DNA of 64,000 nucleotides, from NCBI GenBank assembly GCA_022821065.1, contig JAJEEK010000065.1, forward strand, positions 1 through 64,000. Reading direction: 5' to 3'. The notes under the pieces are model-generated. The model made no database searches. It had not been told where the DNA came from and saw only the letters and a program-made list of their open reading frames with translations. Positions 46,074-54,390 of this stretch are shown in pieces. Numbering within the stretch: position 1 is the stretch's first letter; every line of letters begins with the position of its first letter. Position numbers and translations under genes: made by a program. The stretch comes from Candidatus Poribacteria bacterium (GTDB lineage: Bacteria > Poribacteria > WGA-4E > WGA-3G).

Positions 46074-47681
46074 TTATATTTTCCTTGATGCATTCTGTTT
46101 CAGAAAATAGACGCAACTGATAAGTCCACCCACAACCGTGATAGAATAAAAACCGTAATAGACCGATATATTTAGCAGATATGTTAGAAATTGGATGCCG
46201 ACGAAGACACCGACAACGAGGATACTCAATAGAAAAGGCACGAAAAGTTCGCCTGCTGCCTGATTTTGGACAAGTTCTATGGCGAGTGGCAACCGAGATG
46301 GCGGTTTCGGGTAGAGAACGACGAAATTGATTAAAATGATGACGATGGGTAAGACATAAAATATACCTAAAACGCCCCAAAAGACAATCGCAATACAGAG
46401 CATAAGGAGCGTACACGGTGCAACCATATAGACGAAAGCCGTTGCCTGCGCGCCTCGCCATAGGTCATTGGGCGTACGGAGCGGGGCAAGCGTTAGTATC
46501 CACGATGCTTTCCAATGTTCCGAATATCTTATTGGTGAAATGAAACAGCCGACAAGACTGATGCCGACAAAATAGAACATTATAGAGAAACCTGGGCTGA
46601 GTCCAATGGCGAAAGCGTGACGCATCCACCCTTGTTCAAACATGACGATGAGCATAAGAACGCTTCCGAGCGCAGCGAAAAGTTGCTTTAACAGTGTCCT
46701 ATCGCGGCGCATGTATGCAGCGCAGAGACAAAACCCCGCACGGATGGTCCTGTTTCGGAACATTCTCGCAAACAGCGGCGTTTTTACTCGGATTTTAGCC
46801 TTTTGCTGACTCCTGGATTCCAAGAGATAGGAGAGATACATTGAATAACGCTGCGCGATACTCCGAAGTGGAACGAATACCAGAAACAGCGTTGATATAA
46901 CAGTCAGTCCTGCTGAAATCAAGAAACGCAGTTCTATTTCTCCGAGCATCAGCGAGACAGTTCCGGCAAACCAACCGTTCGGAAGCGCGTAGATCCATTT
47001 CAGAACCGAAGCCAATTGCGCCTTTGACATATCTGGTAACAGACGCGAAAGGAGTATCCACGTCACTGGCAAGAGTGCTGGTACTATAAACTGTGCGTAT
47101 TGCGCTATACTTCGGAGGGTCCTCTTGCTGTAGAGTTTTGTCAAATACCCCGCGAAAGTCGTCATCACACCGATTGTGAAAAAACCGGACATAAAGGTGA
47201 TCGGTAGGTAGACCAAAGGAAAAAAGAATTGGAATTGGGAAGACTCCGATGAACGAATCCAGATACCGCCGATGGCAGGCATCAGATTCAAGCACCCTAA
47301 CAACAGAATTGTGGGGGTGAGCAACTGTGTCAGTTTCACGAGAAAATAGGTTCTTGATGACACGGGGGTATGTGCTATGACCGGATAGTTTATGGGTGCG
47401 AGGAGGATATCGAAATATGGGACTGTCCAGATGCTTATCATCGCCATAGACATCGTGACACCGATAAGTGTGTAAGTGAATGTGTCTATGTGTGTGAGAA
47501 ACGGTATAGCCATAAATACGGCACTGATTGCAAAACTGAAAATACAGGTCATAGCAAGTGCCGCATGGGATAAGTCGTTTCTGCCTTCGAGTGCCCGACG
47601 TTCTACTAATTTTTCTATTTTTAGCAGCAGCCTGTACTGTATAGGCGAGGCACCGAGCATTGCGACGATTTTATCAAGCAT
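46074..47681 (-). CDS. ABC transporter permease, paralogue B
   Basis: 535 residues, about twelve membrane spans, the tandem duplicate of paralogue A, colinear along its length. Differences cluster in the loop after TRTPLFA/KTPLFARMFRN and in the shorter central segment (EQGWMRHAFAIGLSPGFS). The start overlaps the ATPase stop by 8 bp, indicating translational coupling. It does not carry an ATPase domain. Probably the inner-membrane partner of paralogue A. Confidence 0.82.
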   Translation of the reverse strand: MLDKIVAMLGASPIQYRLLLKIEKLVERRALEGRNDLSHAALAMTCIFSFAISAVFMAIPFLTHIDTFTYTLIGVTMSMAMISIWTVPYFDILLAPINYPVIAHTPVSSRTYFLVKLTQLLTPTILLLGCLNLMPAIGGIWIRSSESSQFQFFFPLVYLPITFMSGFFTIGVMTTFAGYLTKLYSKRTLRSIAQYAQFIVPALLPVTWILLSRLLPDMSKAQLASVLKWIYALPNGWFAGTVSLMLGEIELRFLISAGLTVISTLFLVFVPLRSIAQRYSMYLSYLLESRSQQKAKIRVKTPLFARMFRNRTIRAGFCLCAAYMRRDRTLLKQLFAALGSVLMLIVMFEQGWMRHAFAIGLSPGFSIMFYFVGISLVGCFISPIRYSEHWKASWILTLAPLRTPNDLWRGAQATAFVYMVAPCTLLMLCIAIVFWGVLGIFYVLPIVIILINFVVLYPKPPSRLPLAIELVQNQAAGELFVPFLLSILVVGVFVGIQFLTYLLNISVYYGFYSITVVGGLISCVYFLKQNASRKI

Positions 47682-48453
47682 CCGGGGTGTCCCCCATCAC
47701 AATCCGGACTGCTTCTTCCGTTTTCTCATCAATCCCTGTTGTGTCGGTGAGCTGCGTAAAAATTTCGTTGAGTGCACGCTGATTTGTCTGCTGCCGTAGT
47801 TCTTCGACCGGTGCATCGGCGACGAGGTTCCCGGAATTGATAATCATAATTCGCGGGCAGAGTGTCTCGGCGACTTCAAGGATATGCGTGCAATAGAGGA
47901 TCGTTTTTCCTAAATCGGCGAGCCGTTGTAAGAGTGTTTTCATGAGGGTTACCGTTCCGACATCCAGATTGGTGAACGGTTCGTCTAAAAATAGGACATC
48001 GGGATTGTGCAGTAGCGCGGACATAATGATACACTTCTGCCGCATACCTTGCGAAAAGCCGTTTATCCTTTGGTTCGCTTGCGCTTCCATATCAAACAGT
48101 CTCGCGAGGTCTTTTATTTTTTCCGAGATGAAATCTTCTTCTAAATGATAGAGCCTGCCGATTAACTGGAGGTGCTCTACCAAAGAGAGATGTTCATAGA
48201 GCTGCGCCTCTTCAGGTACATATCCGATGTGCCGTTTTAACTCCAGCAGCTCCGTCTCAGCACTATATCCGGCTACCGAGATTTCACCGGATGTCGGTTG
48301 TAGCAGACCGACCAGCATTTTAAGGGTCGTACTTTTCCCCGCACCGTTGGGACCGAGATAGCCAACGATTTCACCTTTCTGTACTTGAAAACTGATATTG
48401 TCTACTGCCGTGTTTTGTCCATATTTTTTCGTGAGATGTGAAACGTGAATCAT
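47674..48453 (-). CDS. ABC transporter ATP-binding protein
   Basis: 259 residues. Walker A GPNGAGKST (about residues 34-42), Q-loop GYVPEEAQLYEHLSLVEHL (glutamate form), signature GFSQGMRQK in place of LSGGQ, Walker B VLFLDEPFTNLD and switch His in YCTHILE. The type is that of ABC-2-like exporters with CcmA-type ATPases. First gene of the operon with two permeases; upstream is a MITE copy 37 bp away, which may have replaced the native promoter. Confidence 0.93.
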   Translation of the reverse strand: MIHVSHLTKKYGQNTAVDNISFQVQKGEIVGYLGPNGAGKSTTLKMLVGLLQPTSGEISVAGYSAETELLELKRHIGYVPEEAQLYEHLSLVEHLQLIGRLYHLEEDFISEKIKDLARLFDMEAQANQRINGFSQGMRQKCIIMSALLHNPDVLFLDEPFTNLDVGTVTLMKTLLQRLADLGKTILYCTHILEVAETLCPRIMIINSGNLVADAPVEELRQQTNQRALNEIFTQLTDTTGIDEKTEEAVRIVMGDTPDA

Positions 48454-48489
48454 TTTTGTCTTTGCTCCTGCTCTGCGAATACTTTTGGT

Positions 48490-48662
48490 TAGGACTTACG
48501 CAATTTTAACTGGAGTCCGTTCTGTTAGATGAAAGTTTTCGGAAAACACAGCGTTCTGGTGTCACAATCTAACAGATTTGCGGCGTACTTGAAGAAACAC
48601 CGCAGCAAAAACCCCAGATGCGAAGTGCATCGTGGTACAAAAGAGCATCCTGCGTAAGTCCT
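48490..48662. mobile_element. MITE, copy 2, with a 52-bp nested insertion
   Basis: TAGGACTTACGCA at 48490-48502 and TGCGTAAGTCCT at 48651-48662. Removing 48581-48632 leaves exactly 121 bp, the length of copy 1, and joins AACAGATTTG to TGGTACAAAA as in copy 1. The inserted segment contains GAAGAAACACCGCAGCAAAA, which recurs near 59146-59166. No clear target duplication. It occupies most of the 319-bp gap 48454-48772. Confidence 0.78.
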
Positions 48663-48772
48663 GTAAGGATTAAAGATGCTACCTGATGTGAAAAAGGGTG
48701 CATAATTTTGCGGGTGTATGAATATTTCCACTGAGATCGGATGCATGATAAACATGGACAATCTAATCGAAA

Positions 48773-49852
48773 TTAGAATGGGTAGAAGGCACGCGCATTT
48801 TCTGCCATAATCTTGCGTTTGAGTGCCGGTGAGAGGTTGTTTGGGAGTGCCTGATCGGGGGAGTCAAAATCCCAGTGCGGATAGTCGGTTGCGAACATTA
48901 ACTTGTCGTCTAAGTTGAGCTGCGCGAGGAGTTGATCGAAGTATTCTTGTTTCGGCGGTTCTTCGATCGGTTGGGTGGTAATCCAAAAATGATCTCGGAT
49001 GTATTCAGAGGGTAATCTTTTTAGTTCGGGGACTTCATCGCGCAATTTTTTCCACGAGCGATCGAGTCGCCACATCAACGGCGGTAGCCAAGCGAAGCCG
49101 CCTTCAATTAGGGCGACTTTTAGCGTCGGAAACTGTTCAAAGACACCTTCGCAGACGAGGCTGGTTACTTGTGTCTGGAACGCCTGTGTCATTCCGGCAT
49201 GGTCTTCAATGTAGTGTGAGGGTCTACCGACGGCAGTGATCGGTCCTACGCCGACACCGGTAAAATGGATACCGATGGGGAGGTCGTGCTGCACTGCTGC
49301 TTCGTACATCTTCCAATACCTGCGTCGTCCCAACGGTTCCATCGTCCGCGCGAGTAGCAGGACTTGTACGAACCCTGGATGATCTGCAAGTCGGTTGATT
49401 TCAGCGGTGGTGAATTCTGCGTCATCGCATGCGACGATGATAGAGGCACGGAGTCTCGGTTCTTTTTCGAGCCATTCTTCGATCTGCCAGTCGTTTACGG
49501 CAGTTGCCCACGCTGCGGCGAACGCGAGGTTAGGCATCTCACAGACCGGAGTTAGGCAATTGAGGACACCAAATTCAATATTAAACGCATCCAGTAGCTG
49601 CTCACGTAGGAAGTCGAGGTCGGATCCGGGGCGGTGTCCAGAGGGTGTCCATGCGTCGTATCTCGCGCCGAAGGGATGGGCGCGGGGAATGTACGCACCG
49701 ACGCGATCGGTTGTGCCGACCATGCTGTGATGCTTGCGCCACCGTTCTGAGAGATACGGGTATAGCACCGTCTCGGAGGCGAGGGTGTTGTGGATATCGC
49801 AGTCGATGACTGGTGGTTTTTGGTGTTGTTTGGGTATCTGTGTTTTTGGCAT
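48773..49852 (-). CDS. Amidohydrolase 2 family protein, paralogue 1
   Basis: About 359 residues, ACMSD-like TIM-barrel metallohydrolase. Metal-site segments are VIDCDIHN near the start, LPIGIHFTG (about residue 200), LIEGGFAWLPPLMWRLD and the Asp of FATDYPHWDFD. I choose ATG 49852, five codons inside the frame from TTG 49867, with GAGG upstream. Such enzymes decarboxylate or hydrolyse cyclic and aromatic acids; substrate unknown. A clear paralogue lies at 55347-56432 and the two share YPYLxxxW, NDWQIExWxEpEPRLxAS and NARxFYxx. Confidence 0.87.
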   Translation of the reverse strand: MPKTQIPKQHQKPPVIDCDIHNTLASETVLYPYLSERWRKHHSMVGTTDRVGAYIPRAHPFGARYDAWTPSGHRPGSDLDFLREQLLDAFNIEFGVLNCLTPVCEMPNLAFAAAWATAVNDWQIEEWLEKEPRLRASIIVACDDAEFTTAEINRLADHPGFVQVLLLARTMEPLGRRRYWKMYEAAVQHDLPIGIHFTGVGVGPITAVGRPSHYIEDHAGMTQAFQTQVTSLVCEGVFEQFPTLKVALIEGGFAWLPPLMWRLDRSWKKLRDEVPELKRLPSEYIRDHFWITTQPIEEPPKQEYFDQLLAQLNLDDKLMFATDYPHWDFDSPDQALPNNLSPALKRKIMAENARAFYPF

Positions 49853-49914
49853 CCTTATTGTCCTCAAAAGTGATGTAGGTTAACAAATCAGCACACAGAA
49901 CATCTTTAGTAATC

Positions 49915-50916
49915 TCACGGTTCCTCAACTATTTCTACTTTCAGAGGTTCACCGAGCTCCGATGCAATTTCCTCAAGAAGTCTTTTTTTTATCTTTGTAT
50001 CAATATTGGTCATTATGTAATACTGTCTGGATTTTCGCTGATCGTATTTGGGGTGCTTAGAAGTTGATATAAGAGAAATACCGCTTACTATACGTTCGAG
50101 ATTTTTTACACGTTCTATTCCTAATTTTTCAATAACCTCAGCGAAGGTGGCCGCTGCAACATTGTGGTCAATCTTTTCTCCGTTGGGTATGGTCACGACA
50201 AGGTGTCTGCGGGATCTCCGTCGTCTTTTGCGACCACCGTTTGGTGGAGGGAATGGTTTGATTTCCTGTTTTAGGCTCTTAAGGAAATCTAAAACCTGCT
50301 CATTTGTAGGTCTATATCCATACATATCTTCGATTTTCTTTCTCACGGGGTGTACCAAGAGCTCATCTGCCCCCTCAACTAATTTGCTCCATGCCGTTGC
50401 TAATTGTCTTTGCTGAACAATTTTCTCATAATCCTTCTTGATTGTTTCAACGGCTTTCCCTGTACGGATTGACTCGTAGTTTAAATATCTGTTAAGCCAC
50501 TTGGCATTTTCCTCACTATCTCCTATGATAATGTCAAATTCACAGACCTTACGTTCTGTCCATGTCCCTTTTCCTGTTGGGTGAAAAAATTGCCATTTCC
50601 GACCATCGGTAAGGACAGCGATTGGTATTCCTCTATGAAAAGCGTATTTAAACAATTGTTCTTCTGCACCTTCAATATTTCCGACTTGCTTAACCTCAAT
50701 GAAAACACACGGTTCCGACGGGGGGTGACACAGCGCAAAATCTACTTTTCCTCCTTCGACTGGGTACTGAGGATAAACAATCTGTGATTGGAATCTTGGC
50801 CAGCCCAATTCATGAACTAACCTACGCACAATGTCATCACAGACAGCGGCCTCATTTGGAAATTCTCCTTTTTCTAATCTGTCGCGTATGTCGTCAATGT
50901 GTTCCTTAAGTGTCAT
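49915..50916 (-). CDS. HSDR_N-like PD-(D/E)XK nuclease protein
   Basis: 333 residues. The N-terminal half matches the type I restriction enzyme R-subunit nuclease domain: KVDFALCHPPSEPCVFIEVKQVG holds the Asp...Glu-x-Lys catalytic set, preceded by PxEG-like YPVEGG and followed by LTDGRKWQFF. No helicase motor is present, so it is a stand-alone nuclease-like protein. The C-terminal half (about 215-333) has a basic patch GGRKRRRRSRR and VVTIPNGEKIDHNVAAATFAEVI, reminiscent of DUF-type modules fused to such nucleases. Likely defence or mobile-element associated. Confidence 0.82.
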   Translation of the reverse strand: MTLKEHIDDIRDRLEKGEFPNEAAVCDDIVRRLVHELGWPRFQSQIVYPQYPVEGGKVDFALCHPPSEPCVFIEVKQVGNIEGAEEQLFKYAFHRGIPIAVLTDGRKWQFFHPTGKGTWTERKVCEFDIIIGDSEENAKWLNRYLNYESIRTGKAVETIKKDYEKIVQQRQLATAWSKLVEGADELLVHPVRKKIEDMYGYRPTNEQVLDFLKSLKQEIKPFPPPNGGRKRRRRSRRHLVVTIPNGEKIDHNVAAATFAEVIEKLGIERVKNLERIVSGISLISTSKHPKYDQRKSRQYYIMTNIDTKIKKRLLEEIASELGEPLKVEIVEEP

Positions 50917-51034
50917 TGCGTAATAAAGATTCCCTTCCGTTTCAATAGAAAATTCGGTTGCGGTGTAGGTTTACCGAAAACTGTCCGACAAACCAAAGTT
51001 TGCCGCAACGTCGGTAATGATAGGTTCGGCGCGT

Positions 51035-51235
51035 TCATTGAACGCTTTGAATCAATTGCATATTGCCACGCAGCCATTCATTAACCAATTCTTCGACATC
51101 TTTGCCTTTTTCCTCAGCCAGTTTGCGTATGAATTCTTCGACATCTTTCTCTAAGTAGATCGGGAGATTAAAAGCGACTTTTGGATTGTAGAACTTACCG
51201 CGTTCTGCTTCTGAAAAGTCATATTCTGTTTTCAT
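51035..51235 (-). CDS. Orphan type II antitoxin (BrnA-like)
   Basis: 66 residues starting MKTEYDFSEAERGKFYNP, the common opening of antitoxins partnered with BrnT-type or related toxins, followed by a ribbon-helix-helix-like segment (NLPIYLEKDVEEFIRKLAEEKG) and VNEWLRGNMQ. The ATG overlaps the TGA of a truncated brnT-like frame (ATGA), the usual translational coupling of a toxin-antitoxin pair. A perfect consensus promoter lies at 51367-51395. With the toxin decapitated the antitoxin is probably orphan. The HSDR_N-like gene is 118 bp downstream. Confidence 0.75.
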   Translation of the reverse strand: MKTEYDFSEAERGKFYNPKVAFNLPIYLEKDVEEFIRKLAEEKGKDVEELVNEWLRGNMQLIQSVQ

Positions 51236-51366
51236 GGATTAAATTCTTCGTATTGTATAATTTCTTTTTCCGTTGCCTTGTGAGCAGAGGTGATACGGAT
51301 GCTCACATCTGAGTTGTTTATTTGTCTGAAGGCGTGTACTACGACAAGTAAAATACCGTTTTTGCC
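51232..51366 (-). pseudogene. 3' fragment of a brnT-like toxin gene
   Basis: In the frame ending at TGA 51232-51234, directly upstream of the antitoxin, the minus strand reads NGKNGILLVVVHAFRQ then VSIRITSAHKATEKEIIQYE, the C-terminal strand-helix of BrnT toxins (typically LVVVHTxR...IRIISARKATxxERxxYE). The N-terminal half of the roughly 90-residue family is missing and there is no ATG; the only in-frame GTG would give about 20 residues. It is therefore a decayed toxin fragment lying inside the antitoxin leader. Confidence 0.65.
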
Positions 51367-51395
51367 ATTATATAGGCATTTTATACAAATGTCAA
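51367..51395 (-). promoter_or_regulatory. Perfect consensus sigma70 promoter
   Basis: Minus strand TTGACA (51390-51395), 17-bp spacer, TATAAT (51367-51372): both hexamers match consensus exactly. Transcription would begin near 51360 and read through the brnT remnant into the antitoxin. Confidence 0.75.
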
Positions 51396-51412
51396 GAAAA
51401 AAGTGTTTTTAG

Positions 51413-51485
51413 ACAGATATCGCCCCTACGGGGCTTGGGAGGTGGAGGGGCTATTTTTCTACACAGATACCGCCCCTACGGGGCT
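51413..51485. repeat. Two copies of a CGCCCCTACGGGGCT repeat
   Basis: ACAGATATCGCCCCTACGGG at 51413 onward and ACAGATACCGCCCCTACGGG at 51463 onward, 50 bp apart, each containing the palindrome GCCCC-TAC-GGGGC (51422-51434, 51472-51484). Nothing coding in 51396-51609. Confidence 0.65.
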
Positions 51486-51609
51486 GAAGAAGGTTGAGAT
51501 AGTAAGTTTTGAAAGAAGTCCATTGGGTACTCTATAGGCGTAAAAAATGAAAACTAATGACCCTGAGTTAGACACTCAATATTATTGGTTCGCTTTCTAT
51601 GTATTTTTA

Positions 51610-52992
51610 TTATTCAACCTCACGTTTCTTAATCTCTTTTTTCTCAAAATGTAGGTTTCTGACGCGTCCTCCTGTCAGTCTAAATCCTATGACGTGTCCG
51701 GTATTGTCTCGTGTGAAATGGATCTCTGGGAAAAACCACACATTTCCAGTAAAATGATCGCCAGTGTAGGTGAGCGATATGTCGTCGTGTCGTCTGTGCT
51801 TTGCTACGAGTCTGTTTTCGCTCACAACAATCGTATAGGTCGTGTCGAGTTCTTCAGTATAATAGTCGCCCTCAAATTCTGCCAACTGTTCTGGTGTTAG
51901 CTGTTCAGACTTGTTATCTTTTTCAGGGGTTCGTGATGTATTTTTTCTGGCAGGTGTCTCTTCAGGTTCAAGGATGTCGGCGAGATAGATGTCCGCGACG
52001 TTTTCTGCAAGACGGAGCGGGTTAAAGGTATTTAGATTGCATAAGATGACAACCCCGAATTTCTGCTTGGGAAACCGGATTAAATGACTCCGAAATCCGC
52101 GCCACGATCCGCTATGCCCGACTGTTTCCAACCCTCTATACTCACCGATGCTTAGTCCGAAAGCGTAACTAATCTGCTCTCCGTTGTTCAGTACACCGCG
52201 CTGGTGCATCTGGTCAATCACTGTCTGTTCACCGATACGCGTGTCATCAAAATTCAGAATCCATTTTGCCAGATCCTCTACTGTCGAATAAAGCGAACTT
52301 GAGCCGAGGGCAGTCGTGTTGTTGATGGAATGCTTAAAGCCACCGTTTTCGACAGTTTGATACGAGTATGCTCGGTTTTTCAGGATCATTTCATAGTCGT
52401 CGTGGAAATGGGAATTCGTCATGCCGAGTGGTTTGAAGATGTTGGTATGCGTCCACGCTCGAAACGAGTCTCCGGTTACCGTCTCGACGATTTCTGCCAA
52501 TAGATTGTATCCGGTATTGCTGTATAGATATTCCTCCCCCGGCTCAAAGTTGAGTGCTTTCTGCTGCCGGGCCATTTTCAAGATGTGTTTAAACGAGATT
52601 ACGTCATCCATCATATCACCAGCGATAACAAGCGACTGGACCCAATCCCGCAATCCGCTGGTATGATGCAGGAGATGCCGGATTGTGATTGTGTGACCGA
52701 AGTCTGGGACCTCGGGTAGATGCACTCGTATATCGTCATCCAACGCAAGTTTACCGTTGTGTGCTAAGGTCGCGATAGCAAACGCCGCGAATTGCTTGGA
52801 TACTGAAGCGATATCGAAGATACTCGTCGGCGTAATCGGGATATCGTATTCCAAATTCGCCATGCCATATCCTTGTGTATAGATGACTTCGCCATCTCTC
52901 GTAACCGCTGCAGCGGCACCCGGAGAATCTGGTTTGTTCCACTCTGCGAATAGTTGATCGACTTTTGCCGCAAGTGCCTCATGCGTTGTCAT
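51610..52992 (-). CDS. Serine hydrolase, beta-lactamase class C/DD-peptidase family
   Basis: 460 residues. The SxxK motif is SVSK with Ser63 and Lys66, the second motif YSNTGYNLL (Tyr-x-Asn) is near residue 155, and the third HSG in VGHSGSWRGF near residue 285. The C-terminal 110 residues form a lipocalin-like beta domain as in many of these esterases or D-aminopeptidases. No signal peptide is visible, so a cytoplasmic esterase-like role is as plausible as antibiotic hydrolysis. Start ATG 52992 follows AGGAG. The gene lies just after the PIN-toxin remnant. Confidence 0.9.
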   Translation of the reverse strand: MTTHEALAAKVDQLFAEWNKPDSPGAAAAVTRDGEVIYTQGYGMANLEYDIPITPTSIFDIASVSKQFAAFAIATLAHNGKLALDDDIRVHLPEVPDFGHTITIRHLLHHTSGLRDWVQSLVIAGDMMDDVISFKHILKMARQQKALNFEPGEEYLYSNTGYNLLAEIVETVTGDSFRAWTHTNIFKPLGMTNSHFHDDYEMILKNRAYSYQTVENGGFKHSINNTTALGSSSLYSTVEDLAKWILNFDDTRIGEQTVIDQMHQRGVLNNGEQISYAFGLSIGEYRGLETVGHSGSWRGFRSHLIRFPKQKFGVVILCNLNTFNPLRLAENVADIYLADILEPEETPARKNTSRTPEKDNKSEQLTPEQLAEFEGDYYTEELDTTYTIVVSENRLVAKHRRHDDISLTYTGDHFTGNVWFFPEIHFTRDNTGHVIGFRLTGGRVRNLHFEKKEIKKREVE

Positions 52993-53068
52993 TACTGTCT
53001 CCTCTGGTTTGTTTACACAACACTACTTGCGTTAGGATTGGGAATGGCAAGATAGGATAGAAAAGGAA

Positions 53069-53131
53069 GCTGAGTTTTTTGTCACCCTGAAGAAACCAAA
53101 GCAGCGTATGTGTATCCAGCAGATATTTCAT
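53069..53131 (-). pseudogene. Start of a PIN-domain (VapC-like) toxin gene, truncated
   Basis: From ATG 53131 the minus strand encodes MKYLLDTHTLLWFLQGDKKL, the textbook N-terminus of VapC-type PIN ribonucleases with the first catalytic Asp. After about 21 residues homology stops; the frame runs on as unrelated sequence to TGA at 52979. The remaining PIN domain is absent. The isrB element is inserted directly before this ATG. Confidence 0.75.
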
Positions 53132-53158
53132 CTAATCTTCGGGCATGAGACCCAATGC

Positions 53159-54184
53159 TTAGCGTTGGGAGGAATGCCCGTTCCTATAGTTGAAGTTAAG
53201 ACGGGTTAGCACTTTACAGTCTGATACTTTCGCATTTTGACAAAGACGCTGGTTTCCTTCCAAAGAATACAGCGAAATACCGGTCTTGCTAAATCCACTT
53301 ATCCGAGTCAATCCGTGTTTGATATGATTGACGAGCGTGTTCTTAACGAGGCCATTGTGAGTCGTGCCACCATACCGGGGACGCTTGCCACCCTTTTGGG
53401 GGTTCTGTCTATGAAGTTGGCGTCTAACAATCGGTATCGGAGAGATAAAAAACAGTTCTCTATTATCAACAACGCCATCGCCCTTCACAGCGTGATAAGC
53501 GAGACACCAAGAATCTACACAATGTGCCTCAAACGTCTCTGCTAACTTTTTTGACGACTTTTTCAGTCCGAGCCTCTCCCGTATCTCTTTGGTTTCCCAG
53601 CCTTGTAACGTCAGCAACTGCCACCGTTTTCCGATTTCAGTATAGAACCACTCTTTGCCAACTTCAAGGGGACTGAAAGTGGTGTTCCACTTCTTCGCAC
53701 GTTCTATCGTTCGTGCCTTGATGTCCTCAACACAGACGTGTGTCATCGGATAGAGTTTCGATAACCACTCAAGGATACGAAGTTTCCAATCCCATCTCGC
53801 ACGCGTGCCAGCAGGCATACGGACCTTGTTCGCAAGGCGGTTGGTTCTGTTCTTTCGGTTCGGACACTGCCGTGAACGTCTACTTCTCCGCAACTCGCGA
53901 CGCTTTTCTATTTTCTTACCGACTTTGCTGTGAGCATCGGCTTGCACATTCAGGTAGGTATGCGCTTCGGATTTGACGGTAAAACCTTCTTTCTTACTAC
54001 CGGGGTCAACACCGACAGCAATCTCTTGGGTATCCCTATCAGAGGGTTCTTTGTTGAGACGGATACAATAGATGCCATTCTCCCAATACGGTGTCGCTTC
54101 GCCACGCTTGATAAGTTTTCTGGCGCGTGCGGCGTGCAGAGGCATCAGGGGCTGTCCGTCTTTGGTTTTTACAGGCACAAACAT
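53159..54184 (-). CDS. isrB: IsrB-like RNA-guided RuvC nickase (RRXRR family)
   Basis: 341 residues. The N-terminal PLMP domain is QPLMPLHAARARKLIKRGEA (residues 11-30). RuvC-I is AVGVDPGSKKEGF with Asp60; an Arg-rich bridge helix follows (RRELRRSRRSRQ, 95-106); RuvC-II is VCVEDI with Glu153; RuvC-III is AHCVDSWCLAYH with His221 and Asp224. Only about 65 residues separate RuvC-II and -III, so the HNH domain of IscB is absent, which defines IsrB. All RuvC catalytic residues are intact. The stop codon lies within the left-end hairpin of the element. In known systems IsrB nicks the non-target strand under guidance of an omega-RNA encoded upstream. Confidence 0.88.
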   Translation of the reverse strand: MFVPVKTKDGQPLMPLHAARARKLIKRGEATPYWENGIYCIRLNKEPSDRDTQEIAVGVDPGSKKEGFTVKSEAHTYLNVQADAHSKVGKKIEKRRELRRSRRSRQCPNRKNRTNRLANKVRMPAGTRARWDWKLRILEWLSKLYPMTHVCVEDIKARTIERAKKWNTTFSPLEVGKEWFYTEIGKRWQLLTLQGWETKEIRERLGLKKSSKKLAETFEAHCVDSWCLAYHAVKGDGVVDNRELFFISPIPIVRRQLHRQNPQKGGKRPRYGGTTHNGLVKNTLVNHIKHGLTRISGFSKTGISLYSLEGNQRLCQNAKVSDCKVLTRLNFNYRNGHSSQR

Positions 54185-54390
54185 AAGTTTGTATTCTCCT
54201 TTTCAGGGTATATGTTTCCCCATCCAGATCACGTCTCAGAGCGGGTATAGACTTGGGGAGCATCCATAGCATCTTCGGGTGTGCCACCACCAGAGCCGCG
54301 ATATTTTACTGTAGTCAACCGTTTAACTTGTGGGTCCCCGTGTGGCTACGGATGTTCACAAGCCCAAGTCTTTAGACTTGGGTAGTTGAC
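54185..54390 (-). ncRNA. Predicted omega-RNA region of isrB
   Basis: The non-coding 206 bp upstream of isrB within the element, where IscB/IsrB omega-RNAs are encoded. Read on the minus strand it begins with GTCAACTACCCAAGTC, forms the CCCAAGTC hairpin (54363-54382), and CTTGTG can pair with a downstream CACAAG. The guide would be the bases just outside the right end (54391 onward, minus strand ...AGAGAGTATACAGA). Boundaries toward the ORF are a guess; AAGGAG for isrB lies at its 3' side. Confidence 0.65.

Larger units (their letters stand above)
53132..54390 (-). mobile_element. IS200/IS605-type element carrying isrB, without tnpA
   Basis: Left end at 53132 next to TTTCAT (53126-53131) with a nested hairpin GGGCAT...ATGCCC at 53141-53179; right end at 54390 with hairpin CCCAAGTC-TTTA-GACTTGGG (54363-54382) and terminal TTGAC. 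Both ends match the tnpB element at 60208-61631. Removing it joins ACAGA to ATGAAA, so the upstream gene would end in a TGA overlapping the PIN-gene ATG. 1259 bp, one gene, no Y1 transposase, so mobilised in trans if at all. Confidence 0.82.

Noticed and set aside
53237..54250. Plus-strand open frames across the isrB region
   Set aside because: Shadows of the minus-strand isrB, which has PLMP, bridge helix and all RuvC motifs.
53132..54390. IscB rather than IsrB
   Set aside because: There are only about 65 residues between RuvC-II and RuvC-III, too few for an HNH domain, and no HNH motif is visible.
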